Shown: positions 40,081-48,699 of the stretch, one piece after another
Layout of the letters: every line of letters begins with the position of its first letter
Numbering within the stretch: position 1 is the stretch's first letter
DNA from: Myxococcales bacterium
Lineage (GTDB): Bacteria; Myxococcota_A; Polyangia; Fen-1088
Direction of reading: 5' to 3'
DNA: 64,000 bases
Assembly (NCBI GenBank): GCA_022184915.1
Contig: JAGTJU010000001.1
Span: 62,001-126,000 of the forward strand
Notes under the pieces: generated by a model
Told to the model about the DNA's origin: nothing
Seen by the model: only the letters and a program-made list of their open reading frames with translations
The model's database searches: none
Program-made: the position numbers and the translations under genes

Positions 40081-40422
40081 CACCGGCACGATAGCGTGCA
40101 AGAACAGCAGAGAGCGTTGCAGAAGAAGATGCGAGGGCACTATGGGTACTACGGCATCACCGGGAATTCCCGTGGGCTCTCACGCTACTACTGGGCCGTT
40201 GCGACAACCTGGTGCGGCTGGTTGCGTCGTCGCTCTCAACGGGGAAGGATCACGTGGGAGCGTTTCCTGCGGATACTTGCACGCTACCCTCTGCCTTTGC
40301 CCCACATGCCCTCGCGGAAACCCACGTCAGTGAACCTGTATTCTTGAAGAGCCGGGTGCGGTAGTCCCGCATGCCCGGATCTGTGGGGGCCCTGGGTGCG
40401 TAAGTGCCCAGGGCTACCCGAG
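40081..40422 (+). pseudogene. Group II intron 3' remnant (maturase C-terminus, domains V and VI)
   Basis: ALQKKMRGHYGYYGITGNSRGL, then WLRRRSQRGRITWERFLRILARYPLPLPH, is the C-terminus of a bacterial group II intron reverse transcriptase/maturase. It stops at 40347. Immediately after comes a domain V hairpin (GAGCCGGGTGCGG-TAGT-CCCGCATGCCCGGATC, with the catalytic AGC), then a domain VI stem (CCCTGGG..CCCAGGG) with a likely branch A in GGCTACCCGA at the 3' end. The 5' intron and most of the RT are gone, so it cannot splice or move by itself. Confidence 0.82.
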
Positions 40423-40424
40423 CA

Positions 40425-40715
40425 CATGCGGCGCACGAACCCGCAGGGCTCGCCCCTGTAGCCGGTTCCCGCCTAGGAGTTGCCTAGGAGACTGACCCGC
40501 CTGGCACCTTGGCCGTCCGCTTGGTGGGCATTCGGTCTTCCCCAAGAAACTGCAGTTCGCCTCAGATTTTCGTGGCGGTGAACAAAAAGAGGCAAGGATG
40601 CCCCTCATAAAACGCCCCGATGCCGTGCCTTATTGAGGCAAGGCCAGGCTGGACCGCCCTTTGCAGACCGATGCCGCCGATGTCTCAGAACTCGGAACCT
40701 CCTCGTCGACACGCA
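40425..40715. other. Intergenic, nothing recognised
   Basis: About 290 bp after the intron relic. It should contain the promoter of the following lipoprotein gene. CCTAGGAGTTGCCTAGGAG near 40471 is a short local direct duplication. Confidence 0.25.
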
Positions 40716-41696
40716 ATGCGTTACGGTGCGTCCTGTTTTCTGGTTGCCCTGTTGGGTTGTCTATCATCGGGCTGCGGTAGTGGTGGAGACGGTGAAGGCG
40801 CCGCCGGGGGAACAGGCGGCGCTCTGCTGGGGGGCACCATGGAAGGACCGCCCATGGGTGGCATGACCCAGATGCCCATGGGTGGCATGCCCGAGATGCC
40901 CATCGGGGGCGCGTCGCCAGACCTTCCGTTGGACCCGACGGGTCCTTTTCATCACCAACGGCCTCCCCTCGGCCCGATGGCGATCCCGCTCGAGCCTGAA
41001 CACGTGCGCGAAGGACGCTGCGCCCCTGGCCGCGTTTTGCTCGGCCCGCTCGTGGGCACGCCTCCACGCGTACCGGCTCATGCCGTCTCCGCCGCTTTTT
41101 GCGAATTTCCCCTTCTGCCACCCCCGTCAGGCTGGACTTACCAAATTGGTGGTGGACCTGATGCATCGACGGATGGTCTCGTGCGGGCGACCGTGCTGGG
41201 TGAAGAGGCTCTCATGAAAACAGGGTGTCATCTCGAGGGAACCCCTCAAAAGTTGGTCTGCCCGAGTGTGGCTGTGTCGAAGGAAGGCGCCAAGCGCGTG
41301 GCCCTTTATTTTTACGAGCAACGTGTCTCGGAGTCTTTGGCGGCATTTGAAGTTGAAGCGAATCCGTTCCCATTCGATATCCACGCGGGTGCGCCGACGC
41401 CCGAGTTCGAATGGGTACCCCAGGGTGAGTCGGTATCGCTCACGTTGGATATGACACGCATGTGGCGTGACCATGCCGTGGACTTTATTGGGTCCGCGCA
41501 GTCTCAGAGGGCGTGGCTGTTCGTAAGACGAGCCGAAAGTTCGGATAAAGTCGCCGCTGTCGATTTGGGTCCCGTCCAGGTGGAGACGACGTCGCTTTCC
41601 TGCATGAGTCCACCCATGAGCACGCAGAACGCGGCTCAAAGGGGACATTTCTATTTGGGGGCGGTCTCAAGCCAACAACGCAACGGTTCGACGTGA
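40716..41696 (+). CDS. Lipoprotein with Gly/Met/Pro repeats
   Basis: 326 aa if started at the Met that opens a signal peptide with the LSSGC lipobox. Next come a Gly-rich linker and PMGGMTQMPMGGMPEMPIGG repeats, then a folded part with four spaced Cys (REGRCAPGRVLLG, AAFCEFPLLPPPSGW, KTGCHLEGTPQKLVCPS). Complete, unlike most neighbours. No family recognised. Confidence 0.65.
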   Translation: MRYGASCFLVALLGCLSSGCGSGGDGEGAAGGTGGALLGGTMEGPPMGGMTQMPMGGMPEMPIGGASPDLPLDPTGPFHHQRPPLGPMAIPLEPEHVREGRCAPGRVLLGPLVGTPPRVPAHAVSAAFCEFPLLPPPSGWTYQIGGGPDASTDGLVRATVLGEEALMKTGCHLEGTPQKLVCPSVAVSKEGAKRVALYFYEQRVSESLAAFEVEANPFPFDIHAGAPTPEFEWVPQGESVSLTLDMTRMWRDHAVDFIGSAQSQRAWLFVRRAESSDKVAAVDLGPVQVETTSLSCMSPPMSTQNAAQRGHFYLGAVSSQQRNGST

Positions 41697-41810
41697 CGAT
41701 TGACTCGAAGTTGGGCGCTACACGACATCTAAGCTCTGATCTGAGGAACCGCTTCTCCAACGGCTTGACCTGCGTCCATCCCCGAGATCAATCAATCAAG
41801 CGAACGGAGT

Positions 41811-42995
41811 CTAGAATGCGAGGCCAAACAGCGCGTTGTAGCTGTTGCCCTTCACGTCGCCTGAAAACGGGACCTCTGCAACCAACCCAAAAAGCCAATA
41901 ACCATAGCTGAGGTTGATGCCCAATTTCGTCCCCACTCCAGAATAGCGTTTCAAGCTTTGGCGCAATTGACCGCTTGTTTCTCCGATGAAGATTTCGCTT
42001 ACCCTGTCAACTATGTAGGCGCATCCAATATGGGGAGTTACAAAACCGTTGATCTGTGGCCAATAGCCTCTATAGGCAAGGCCAAGCGAAAGCACGCCTC
42101 GATCTGTTCGGTATAGCGGGGATGTGAAGTTATCGTTAGAAACTAGGCTCAACCCCAGTCGCAGTCCCACGGCCCCGATGAACTCGGAAAACGCGAGACT
42201 CATCCCGGCGTTGGAACTATTTACTCCCAACGCTCCCGCAAGATCCATCAAGAATAAGAAGCGGTGAGGTGTAATTTTCCGTTCGGAAACGTTCGTCAGT
42301 TTTTGTAGCCTTTCGACCTTTACTGCCGCTGACACTCCGGCACCGAAGTTTAGGCTGACTACCCCGAGTAGTTTTCCTGAACAGGACACAAGCGGGCCAC
42401 CTGAGTTGCCTCCAATCGCCGCTGCGTCGGTTTGAACGAGGTCTTCACCGATCTGAGAGATGGTTCCCGTGGCGATCGACCAACGAAGAATACCCTTTGT
42501 GAAGGCCTTTTCCGCTATGCGCGATAGTCCAGAAGGATGACCAATGGTGAAAGCTGGCATTCCGACTTCTACGATCTGTGCCGGCTCTATCGGGTCACCT
42601 TCAAGATCGTGGCTTACGCGCAAAATGGCTAAGTCGTTGGCTTCATCTTTTGCGACCACCTCGAAGGCTGTCTTCTTACCTGAAATCGAAGTTGCCACCG
42701 CAGGCAAGCCATCGGAGACGACGTGCCAAGCGGTCACTAGGTGTCTGCGATCTTTAAAGAGAAAGGCAGCGCCAATTGAGCCCTGTTCGTCTTCGATCAA
42801 GTAAACAGATTTCCGTGCGCCTAAGGCGGTTGGACATAGAACCGATTCGAAAGGCGGAAGTGTCTCCACTTCATCTGCCGCCACCTCACGACTAACAGCG
42901 ATCGAAATGACGAAGGTCATGGCCGAAGCGAGTAGAGCGCCGAGTGCGACCTTTGCAGACTTGAAATGCACGAATGCAATCTGCGTTTTCACCAA
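41811..42995 (-). CDS. Trypsin-like S1C protease fused to a C-terminal outer-membrane-barrel-like domain
   Basis: 394 aa with a long signal or membrane segment (residues ~15-40). Residues ~60-230 form a DegP/HtrA-like protease with His (HLVTAWHVVS), Asp (EANDLAIL) and Ser (AIGGNSGGPLVS); no PDZ domain follows. Residues ~245-394 are beta-strand-rich with alternating aromatics (GYWPQINGFVTPHIGCAYIV, INLSYGYWLFGLVAEVPF) and end in LFGLAF, the terminal Phe typical of proteins inserted by BamA. This suggests a protease tethered to or part of the outer membrane. GC content is lower than in the core. Confidence 0.7.
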   Translation of the reverse strand: MVKTQIAFVHFKSAKVALGALLASAMTFVISIAVSREVAADEVETLPPFESVLCPTALGARKSVYLIEDEQGSIGAAFLFKDRRHLVTAWHVVSDGLPAVATSISGKKTAFEVVAKDEANDLAILRVSHDLEGDPIEPAQIVEVGMPAFTIGHPSGLSRIAEKAFTKGILRWSIATGTISQIGEDLVQTDAAAIGGNSGGPLVSCSGKLLGVVSLNFGAGVSAAVKVERLQKLTNVSERKITPHRFLFLMDLAGALGVNSSNAGMSLAFSEFIGAVGLRLGLSLVSNDNFTSPLYRTDRGVLSLGLAYRGYWPQINGFVTPHIGCAYIVDRVSEIFIGETSGQLRQSLKRYSGVGTKLGINLSYGYWLFGLVAEVPFSGDVKGNSYNALFGLAF

Positions 42996-43323
42996 CCCGA
43001 TGTCAATTCAAAGCCACAATCGTTAATGCTTCGTCGTGAGCATGCAGTGATTTTGGAGCTACTAAATCAAAGGCAGGTTAGCGCGCCCCCGGAAGCATCA
43101 GAGAATTGCGGCGGTACGAATCAGGCCAGTACGAGTTGCGGAATCACGCGCGGAGCGCTCGAACAAACGTCAACAGATGTCGCGATTGTCAGTCCAGATC
43201 TCAGCTTGCACCCTGCGCTCAGAGCGCAGCCGCGTCTGCCTTTTCCGCGTCGGTACCGGCATCAAAGGGTTGCGGCTCGGGGCACCTCCATACGGGCTGC
43301 GGCAAATTTTCGGAACTTGTATC
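42996..43323. other. Upstream region of the protease-barrel gene, nothing else recognised
   Basis: About 330 bp, AT-richer than the core. It must include the promoter of the minus-strand protease-barrel gene. It ends at the tip of repeat B copy 2. Confidence 0.25.
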
Positions 43324-43377
43324 TGGCCAATAGGTCGTTCGAAGGGTGTTTTTCGGGTCAAAAGGCCGAGGAGCCCG
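43324..43377 (-). repeat. Repeat B, copy 2 (solo, cut by repeat A)
   Basis: Identical to the E2 end at 37593-37646, but no transposase follows: its inner side runs straight into repeat A copy 2, sharing CCG. A solo oriIS-like end of the E2 type. Confidence 0.8.
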
Positions 43378-43480
43378 GCAGTAAGGCTAAGGACGCAAGG
43401 CGGCTTACGTTAGTTGATAGAACATATTTTATCAGACAAATTTGACGCGGAGGGACGTGGCGCTTGTAGTTCCTGTACGC
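43375..43480 (+). repeat. Repeat A, copy 2 (106 bp)
   Basis: Full copy with both edges conserved. Left side is repeat B; right side is a secreted Cys-rich protein gene lacking its 5' end. A TTG in the repeat (43414) is in frame with that gene. Confidence 0.9.
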
Positions 43481-44154
43481 CAGTAGATCCTACTACGGAG
43501 GATGACTTCTCTCGAGCCGTCGGCCGAGGAATGACCACCATTCATGATGCGTTCGATGGTCATCCGCCATCAACCCTCAACCCAGGGGATGGCAGTATCT
43601 GGGAGGTAGACCTCGGGGCAGATTTCCGGTACGTAGGGCCCACCACTCCCAATGTCCATGACGAAGACGTTTCCTTAGATGGCCCGCGCTTGTGGGATGC
43701 TGTCAGGTACATGTTTGAGCGGGAAAGTTCTCTAAGTCAGGCCAGCTTATTTGGTGGCATGGCCCAAGCGATGCGAGAGCAGGGCTACAACTGGTGCCAG
43801 ATCTGCGAAGTCTTCAAGATCCACGCTGGCCCGGGAGGCACATGTCCAACAGAATGGATCGGGGACCCACCCGCCGACACGTTCTGCGCATTTGGGCCGT
43901 GCAGCGCCCCGTTCGTGGAAAAAGACAGGCAATGTGTTTGTCCTCCAGGGCAGACGCGCCAGGGCTCTGTATGCGTGATCACGTCGTGCCCGCCCGGTCA
44001 GTTTCTTCATCAAGGCTCCTGTGTAGGTAGTTGCCCTTGTCCTTGTTCCAACCCATTCAACGCATGCTCCTGCCTAGCGGACAACATTCCCGTCTCATCC
44101 TGCTTTTCTCCCACTAGCGATAGCCGTTGCGTCTCGAGTTCATGTACTCTTTAG
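43481..44154 (+). pseudogene. Secreted Cys-rich protein, 5' end removed at repeat A
   Basis: The open frame enters from repeat A. The N-terminal visible part (LWDAVRYMFERESSLSQASLFGGMAQAM, NWCQICEVF) is helical and vaguely like the C-terminal lobe of secreted metalloproteases, but I cannot name it. The last ~90 residues hold about 20 Cys in EGF/keratin-like spacing (CVCPPGQTRQGSVCVI, CPCPCSNPFNACSC). Five bases separate it from the next lipoprotein gene. Confidence 0.55.
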
Positions 44155-44159
44155 AGCCG

Positions 44160-44813
44160 ATGAAAAAGAACACACAAGGCGTTTGGCCGTGGCTTCATTG
44201 CTTGACAGTGATTGCTCTCATTCCGGTAACGGCTTGCCACACCGACGATGGTGATATGGAGAATGATGCGGCCACGGCGGATGACGGCGGGCGAGACGGC
44301 GGAGGGAAGGATCAGGCTGCCAGCGTTAAACTTGATGCCGGTGCCGTGGTGGATGCAGCCAACACCGGCCTCACGGACGCTTCACCGTTAGACCAGTGTT
44401 ACCCGCCGTGCGTCGCCAAGGTACGTGCCAGATGCAACGTCACGGCAGACGAGACAAGCGTCTGCTCCAAGTCGGGTGACGAGACTTTGATCTGCAATTC
44501 AGGCGGGACGCGGTCTCGCCTGTTCGACGAAATGATGGAGGGGGTCAGGGTCGGTACGACCGTTCGCACATTGCCCGATGGGAAAACGATCTGCTTCTCA
44601 CAATCCAACCGACCTGGTTTGGAGCCCATTTGGCTCATGCGAGATGGCGACGGGAAGACAATCGCCTTCCAACGCGGCGACAACATTGTGTGCACTGACG
44701 ACGGCAAGGAATACAAAGTGGATCCCAATTCACCTGCTTGCAAGGCCATCGTTTCGCCGTACATGTGTAAGAATCCAACTCCAGGAGCGTGCGTATGGCT
44801 TGGCCAAAAATGA
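44160..44813 (+). CDS. Lipoprotein, Asp-rich linker and Cys pairs
   Basis: 217 aa from the MKKN start, which gives a proper signal peptide with a PVTAC lipobox. An Asp/Gly/Ala linker is followed by a domain with about eight Cys (CYPPCVAKVRARCNV, SVCSKSGDETLIC). No family recognised. Part of a four-gene plus-strand run ending in the matrixin gene. Confidence 0.65.
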   Translation: MKKNTQGVWPWLHCLTVIALIPVTACHTDDGDMENDAATADDGGRDGGGKDQAASVKLDAGAVVDAANTGLTDASPLDQCYPPCVAKVRARCNVTADETSVCSKSGDETLICNSGGTRSRLFDEMMEGVRVGTTVRTLPDGKTICFSQSNRPGLEPIWLMRDGDGKTIAFQRGDNIVCTDDGKEYKVDPNSPACKAIVSPYMCKNPTPGACVWLGQK

Positions 44814-45352
44814 TCGCCGACCTGGCGCTTACCCTGGTTCTTGTCGGAACATCAGCATGCACGGTACCTGAAGATTCTTGCGGCAAGGGTGTCGACAAAG
44901 GAAACGTGTATCAAATCACATTGCTGGAAGAACAGCCGCTCGACCTTACGAGGGCCAGTTGCAGTGCGATCGACCAGTTGGCCCCATCCTCTACGTTCAA
45001 GATACAGGTCACGAACGAGTTTGCTGCATCGAGCCCCATATGTGCAACGTCCATGGGAAAGTTCGTCGAACCGCCCAACGGTCTGAGCGAGCACAACTAC
45101 GCGGGCCGGTCGAATGGATTTAACGGAGGCCGATCCGAACGACCGGCAATCCTGGTTAACGAAAATGTGAAGACGGGCCCAGGGCAGAACTGCTCGGCGC
45201 GTTGGCAGACCTCGGTTTTTTTTGGCGGTAATGCGCTAGCCGATGCATCTATGGTTCAGGCTATCCGTCGAGAGCTGATTCCCGACCCCGGGCAGGCCGG
45301 ATGCAAGTATTGTTTTGATGATTGGGTTGTGACGATCAAACAGGTTCAGTGA
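44795..45352 (+). CDS. Small lipoprotein, unknown
   Basis: About 185 aa. MAWPKMIADLALTLVLVGTSAC gives a lipoprotein signal; a second start at 44810 would overlap the previous stop by ATGA. The mature part has four Cys (TVPEDSCGKG, CAASSPICATS-like, GQNCSARW, GCKYCFDDW). The overlap with the upstream lipoprotein indicates coupling. Confidence 0.6.
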   Translation: MAWPKMIADLALTLVLVGTSACTVPEDSCGKGVDKGNVYQITLLEEQPLDLTRASCSAIDQLAPSSTFKIQVTNEFAASSPICATSMGKFVEPPNGLSEHNYAGRSNGFNGGRSERPAILVNENVKTGPGQNCSARWQTSVFFGGNALADASMVQAIRRELIPDPGQAGCKYCFDDWVVTIKQVQ

Positions 45353-45362
45353 CAACCTACCA

Positions 45363-46313
45363 ATGGCTTCTCACTTGGTGCAAGAGTCGCACGCACGAGT
45401 GCCGCCCAGGAATGAGCACCTGTCGGTCGGTTGGCATTGTTGTGCAGCTGTTATTGAGACACTTAGCAAGTGCTGCGTTGTTAGCTTGATCGTGATTTCT
45501 TCACCTGCCGTCGCCTACGTTCCAACACGAGATGCCGAAGGGCGGCCGATAAAGTGGAACGACCAAACGGTAACCTTTTTTGTTGAGTCATCGCTTCCGC
45601 CCGTCCCGACCAGACTAGACCGTGATCTTTTGGTCGCGATGAAGGCCGCCGCTGAAACGTGGAATTCAACTGCCTGTGCCGGCTTGACGATCAAAGTCGA
45701 GCAGTCCTCCACAACTAACGGGCTTTCGGCGAGAAATTCGCGGAACACGGTGGTTGCTAGGTATCGGAACTGCACCCACCACGGCCAAGGGGAGTGGTGT
45801 CACGATCCAGACCTAATGGCGTTGACGACCGTATTTTCGACAGCTGACGGTGGCTCTGCAAAGATTTTAGAAGCAGACATAGAAATCAACGCGGCGACAT
45901 TTGAATGGTCTCTTTTCCCGACAGGGACAGGAATGTTTCCTGGGCATCGCGACCTGAAAGCTGCCGTGTTGCACGAACTCGGGCATGCCCTCGGTTTTGC
46001 GCACAGTTGCAGGGAAACGACAGACGAAACTTCGACCGACGAAAAAGGAAATTCGGTCCCTATCTGTGCGGAAGTTTCGGATCCTTCGCGTAGCGGCATA
46101 ATGTTCCCGCACAGGAGCGGAGGCAGGGTGCAGACAGATATGTCCCCCGAAGAACGCCGAGGCCTTTGCGAGGCCTATCCGAGGACGCTGGCAACTCCCA
46201 CGAAAGGCTCTGCCGCCCGTATGTATGGTGGTCCTGCATTACTCGTTGGGCTTGTCTCGTATTGTGGGATCCAGGCGCTCTTGCGTAGAAGGCGCAGAAC
46301 AACGCAGCTCTAG
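45363..46313 (+). CDS. Matrixin-type (M10) zinc metalloprotease with C-terminal membrane/Arg anchor
   Basis: 316 aa. Signal-like hydrophobic stretch at residues ~35-50. The zinc motif is AAVLHELGHALGFAHS (HExxHxxGxxH), followed by the Met-turn SGIMFP. The prodomain-like start (VTFFVESSLPPVPTRLDRDLLVAMKAAAETWNS) fits matrixins. The C-terminus has a transmembrane helix followed by LLRRRRR, like the sorting/anchor tails of myxobacterial surface proteins. Last gene of the run; 10 bp after the previous stop. Confidence 0.82.
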   Translation: MASHLVQESHARVPPRNEHLSVGWHCCAAVIETLSKCCVVSLIVISSPAVAYVPTRDAEGRPIKWNDQTVTFFVESSLPPVPTRLDRDLLVAMKAAAETWNSTACAGLTIKVEQSSTTNGLSARNSRNTVVARYRNCTHHGQGEWCHDPDLMALTTVFSTADGGSAKILEADIEINAATFEWSLFPTGTGMFPGHRDLKAAVLHELGHALGFAHSCRETTDETSTDEKGNSVPICAEVSDPSRSGIMFPHRSGGRVQTDMSPEERRGLCEAYPRTLATPTKGSAARMYGGPALLVGLVSYCGIQALLRRRRRTTQL

Positions 46314-46606
46314 ACCATGTCCTGTTCAGTAGCGTGGGCGTGGGCTGATGCCAAGTGGGGGTGTTCAACACCACGCCCCAGCGAAGTCGACGTGTTGAAT
46401 TGTTGAGTCACGGTACTCGCGAGTTACTCGCAAAGGCGCTTGACCTGCGCCAGTCGGGGTGCGGCCGTAAGGACGCGTGCGAGTGAAGAGTCTATTCTTT
46501 GTAATTGGGAAGGCCCTTGAATCCCCGCACTTTGGACGGCATCGTTCGCGCGGGTGCTCCTCTAAGGATTTATCTGGCCGCTTGAATTTCGAGAGGGGCC
46601 GGGCCC
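46314..46606. other. Non-coding stretch before repeat A copy 3
   Basis: Nothing recognised apart from a small dyad GGTGTTCAACACC near 46361. No partner for the truncated gene on the other side of the repeat. Confidence 0.3.
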
Positions 46607-46712
46607 CCGGCAGTAAGGCTAAGGACGCAAGGCGGCTTACGTTAGTTGATAGAACATATTTTATCAGACAAATTTGACGCGGAGGGACGTGGCGCTTGTA
46701 GTTCCTGTACGC
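46607..46712 (+). repeat. Repeat A, copy 3 (106 bp)
   Basis: Full copy. The TTG at 46674 within it (TTGACGCGGAGGGACGTG) opens a frame that continues into the neprosin fragment on the right. Confidence 0.9.
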
Positions 46713-47186
46713 TATCCAGGAGCGTTCCCCCCCGGCGCGACCATACCCAGTCCGCCTGCCGGACAGGCACATCAGCGCCGGCTGCGCGCCACGCTTTTCA
46801 ACGGCGCTTGGTGGGTGCAGGATTATGTGAGCCCGACCTCCTTCACTTGGCTCGGCTACTATCCGATAGGAAACGCCAGCGGGAAGATACCGTTCGACTT
46901 GATCAACGCCTCGGCTTGCGAAACGCACTGGTACGGCGAGGTGTTCGACGCGACCCCCACCAGCTGGCACAATGGTGATCTAGGCAACGGGATTTTGGGC
47001 CCCTCCGCGGGTAGCCTCGCCTTCCTCGAAATGATCGTTGAGCGTTCGGTGGGCAACATCTGGTTCAACGGTACTGGCACCGCCACCGACGCGGCCTGCT
47101 ACAATATGACAGCCGTTCAGAACAATGGTTCAACCAATTGGTTCAACTTTGGAGGGCCTGGCGGTGATGGCGCCGGCTGCAACTGA
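46713..47186 (+). pseudogene. Neprosin-like domain, 5' end removed at repeat A
   Basis: 157 residues: RATLFNGAWWVQDYVSPTSFTWLGYYP, LINASACETHWYGEVFD and SWHNGDLGNGIL correspond to the C-terminal half of neprosin (DUF239) domains (NWWL..GYWP..L..A....GGEV..MGSG). Neprosins are secreted Glu-dependent prolyl endopeptidases; the N-terminal half with a catalytic Glu and the signal peptide is missing. The end (GGPGGDGAGCN) looks natural. Confidence 0.65.
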
Positions 47187-47264
47187 GCGCGAGCCGACCT
47201 GAGCTCCCAGGGTCATGGTGGCCGACGCGTTTGTGCTGCGGCCACCTCAGCCCGAGGTTAAAAC

Positions 47265-48515
47265 ATGACGAAACTTTCAGGTGTATCGACTTTGAGGAAT
47301 GCCGGGTCCCGACTAGCGCCAGGGAAGCGATCCTGCGGGCAAGCACGGCACGCCTCTGTGACGTTCGTGGTCTGGTTCGCTGGACTCTTGGGATGCAGTT
47401 CGACCGCTCGCTCCTTGCCTGAGGCAGCCCTCGGTGGATGCAGTACCGACGCGGACTGCAGCGGCGGATTCTGCGACCGGACCGGACAGTGCGGCAGCGT
47501 CGACGTGAGTTCGACCGCCCGCTTTGGTGCGCCTTGCACGCTCGCGCCGCGAAATCCGAACGGCACAACCGACGGCAAGCAGAATACTTGTGGTGCTTAC
47601 CTGTGCATCGACGGCCGCTGCCGATCTTGCGTCGAAGATGGCGAGTGCGAAATTGAATACGGCGCTCCGACCTGTGGCCATCTTCTCGATACCCGCTGGC
47701 CTGGGAACCGCTGCGGCAACTATTCGAACGCCGGCGCGAGCCCCGCGATCCGGCGGCAAGATCCGCCGACGATCGCCACAAAGCCCCCCGCGCGGCTTAC
47801 CGTCGAGGTCGTCAGAACCTATCCCCATTCGCAGCAGGCCCACACCGAAGGTCTCTTATTTCACGATGGCGAGCTGTGGGAAAGCACGGGCACCGTTGGT
47901 GATTCTCAGCTGCGCCGGCTCGCGCTCGGTACCGGTGAAGAGGTCGCAGCCGTCCGGCTCGATCAGGACCTCTTCGGTGAAGGGCTCGCGCGTGATGGCG
48001 ACCGGCTCGTCCAATTGACATTCAGCTCGGGGCGAGCCTTGCTTTGGAGTATGAAGACCCTTGAGCGCGTCGGCGAGTTCGCCTACGAGGGCGAGGGCTG
48101 GGGGCTTTGTCATGACGGCAAGTCCTTCGTCATGAGCAACGGCACGAGCTCACTGCAGATCCGCGACTCGGAAACCTTTGCCCTGAAGCACCAGGTCGAC
48201 GTGCGCACGACCGGTACTCTACCTTTTAGATTTCTTCGACTCAATGAGCTTGAGTGCGTCGACGGTGAAGTCTTGGCCAACGTGTTCGAGTACCGAGAGC
48301 TCGTTCGGATCGACCTTGCGAGCGGCGAGATAACCGCCATCATCGACACCAGAAATCTGCTTCGGCATGCTGACGTTTCGTCCGACGCGATCGATGGAGC
48401 GCTAGATCTAAACGGGATTGCGTATGTGCCCGAAAGTCAACACTACCTGCTGACGGGCAAGTCTTGGCCGCGAATCTTCGAAGTGCGTTTCGTCGACGAT
48501 CCTTTGTTTCGCTAG
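47265..48515 (+). CDS. Glutaminyl-peptide cyclotransferase lipoprotein with Cys-rich N-terminus
   Basis: 416 aa, GAGG-type ribosome site before ATG. Signal with LLGCSS lipobox, then a small disulfide module (CSTDADCSGGFCDRTGQCG) of a kind common in myxobacteria. From residue ~175 the plant-type glutamine cyclotransferase propeller follows: TYPHSQQAHTEGLLF, LWESTGTVGDSQLRR, GEGWGLCHDGKSFVMSNGT, LNELECVDGEVLANVFEYR, LDLNGIAYVP, LLTGKSWPRIFEVRF. Converts N-terminal Gln to pyroglutamate. Complete gene. Confidence 0.88.
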   Translation: MTKLSGVSTLRNAGSRLAPGKRSCGQARHASVTFVVWFAGLLGCSSTARSLPEAALGGCSTDADCSGGFCDRTGQCGSVDVSSTARFGAPCTLAPRNPNGTTDGKQNTCGAYLCIDGRCRSCVEDGECEIEYGAPTCGHLLDTRWPGNRCGNYSNAGASPAIRRQDPPTIATKPPARLTVEVVRTYPHSQQAHTEGLLFHDGELWESTGTVGDSQLRRLALGTGEEVAAVRLDQDLFGEGLARDGDRLVQLTFSSGRALLWSMKTLERVGEFAYEGEGWGLCHDGKSFVMSNGTSSLQIRDSETFALKHQVDVRTTGTLPFRFLRLNELECVDGEVLANVFEYRELVRIDLASGEITAIIDTRNLLRHADVSSDAIDGALDLNGIAYVPESQHYLLTGKSWPRIFEVRFVDDPLFR

Positions 48516-48599
48516 TTCAACAGTTCAACGTACGAGCGGCTTGGGCGTTTCCCTCGCCGCGGCAAGATCGGGCCTTAAACCTCAACGTGCTCTCGCCCT

Positions 48600-48690
48600 G
48601 GAGAACCTGGCACTTTGTCAGCAGTCGCCGTATAGGTGCGCGAAGGCGTGCTGGGAAATGCCGCAGGTGATGAACTCTCGGCGCAAAGGG
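48600..48690 (-). pseudogene. IS91-type transposase scrap
   Basis: TATAGGTGCGCGAAGGCGTG and the following GGAAATGCCGCAGGTGATGA nearly match the E2 transposase DNA at 39111-39160. Only ~60-90 bp remain. Confidence 0.6.
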
Positions 48691-48699
48691 GCGGGGTAG

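Noticed and set aside
39478-40422. Diversity-generating retroelement (RT fragment near a surface-protein fragment)
   Set aside because: The RT tail and following domain V are of group II intron type; no template/variable repeat pair with A-specific changes was seen.
43405-43440. Dyad TTGATAGAA..TTTTATCAGA as a dif/Xer site
   Set aside because: Arms and spacer do not match the dif consensus (arm sequences and TATG/TTAAAT features missing) and several copies occur within 25 kb.
42966-43445. Plus-strand 159-aa open frame across repeats B and A
   Set aside because: It crosses three unrelated sequence blocks and shows no signal peptide or family pattern; a chance frame.
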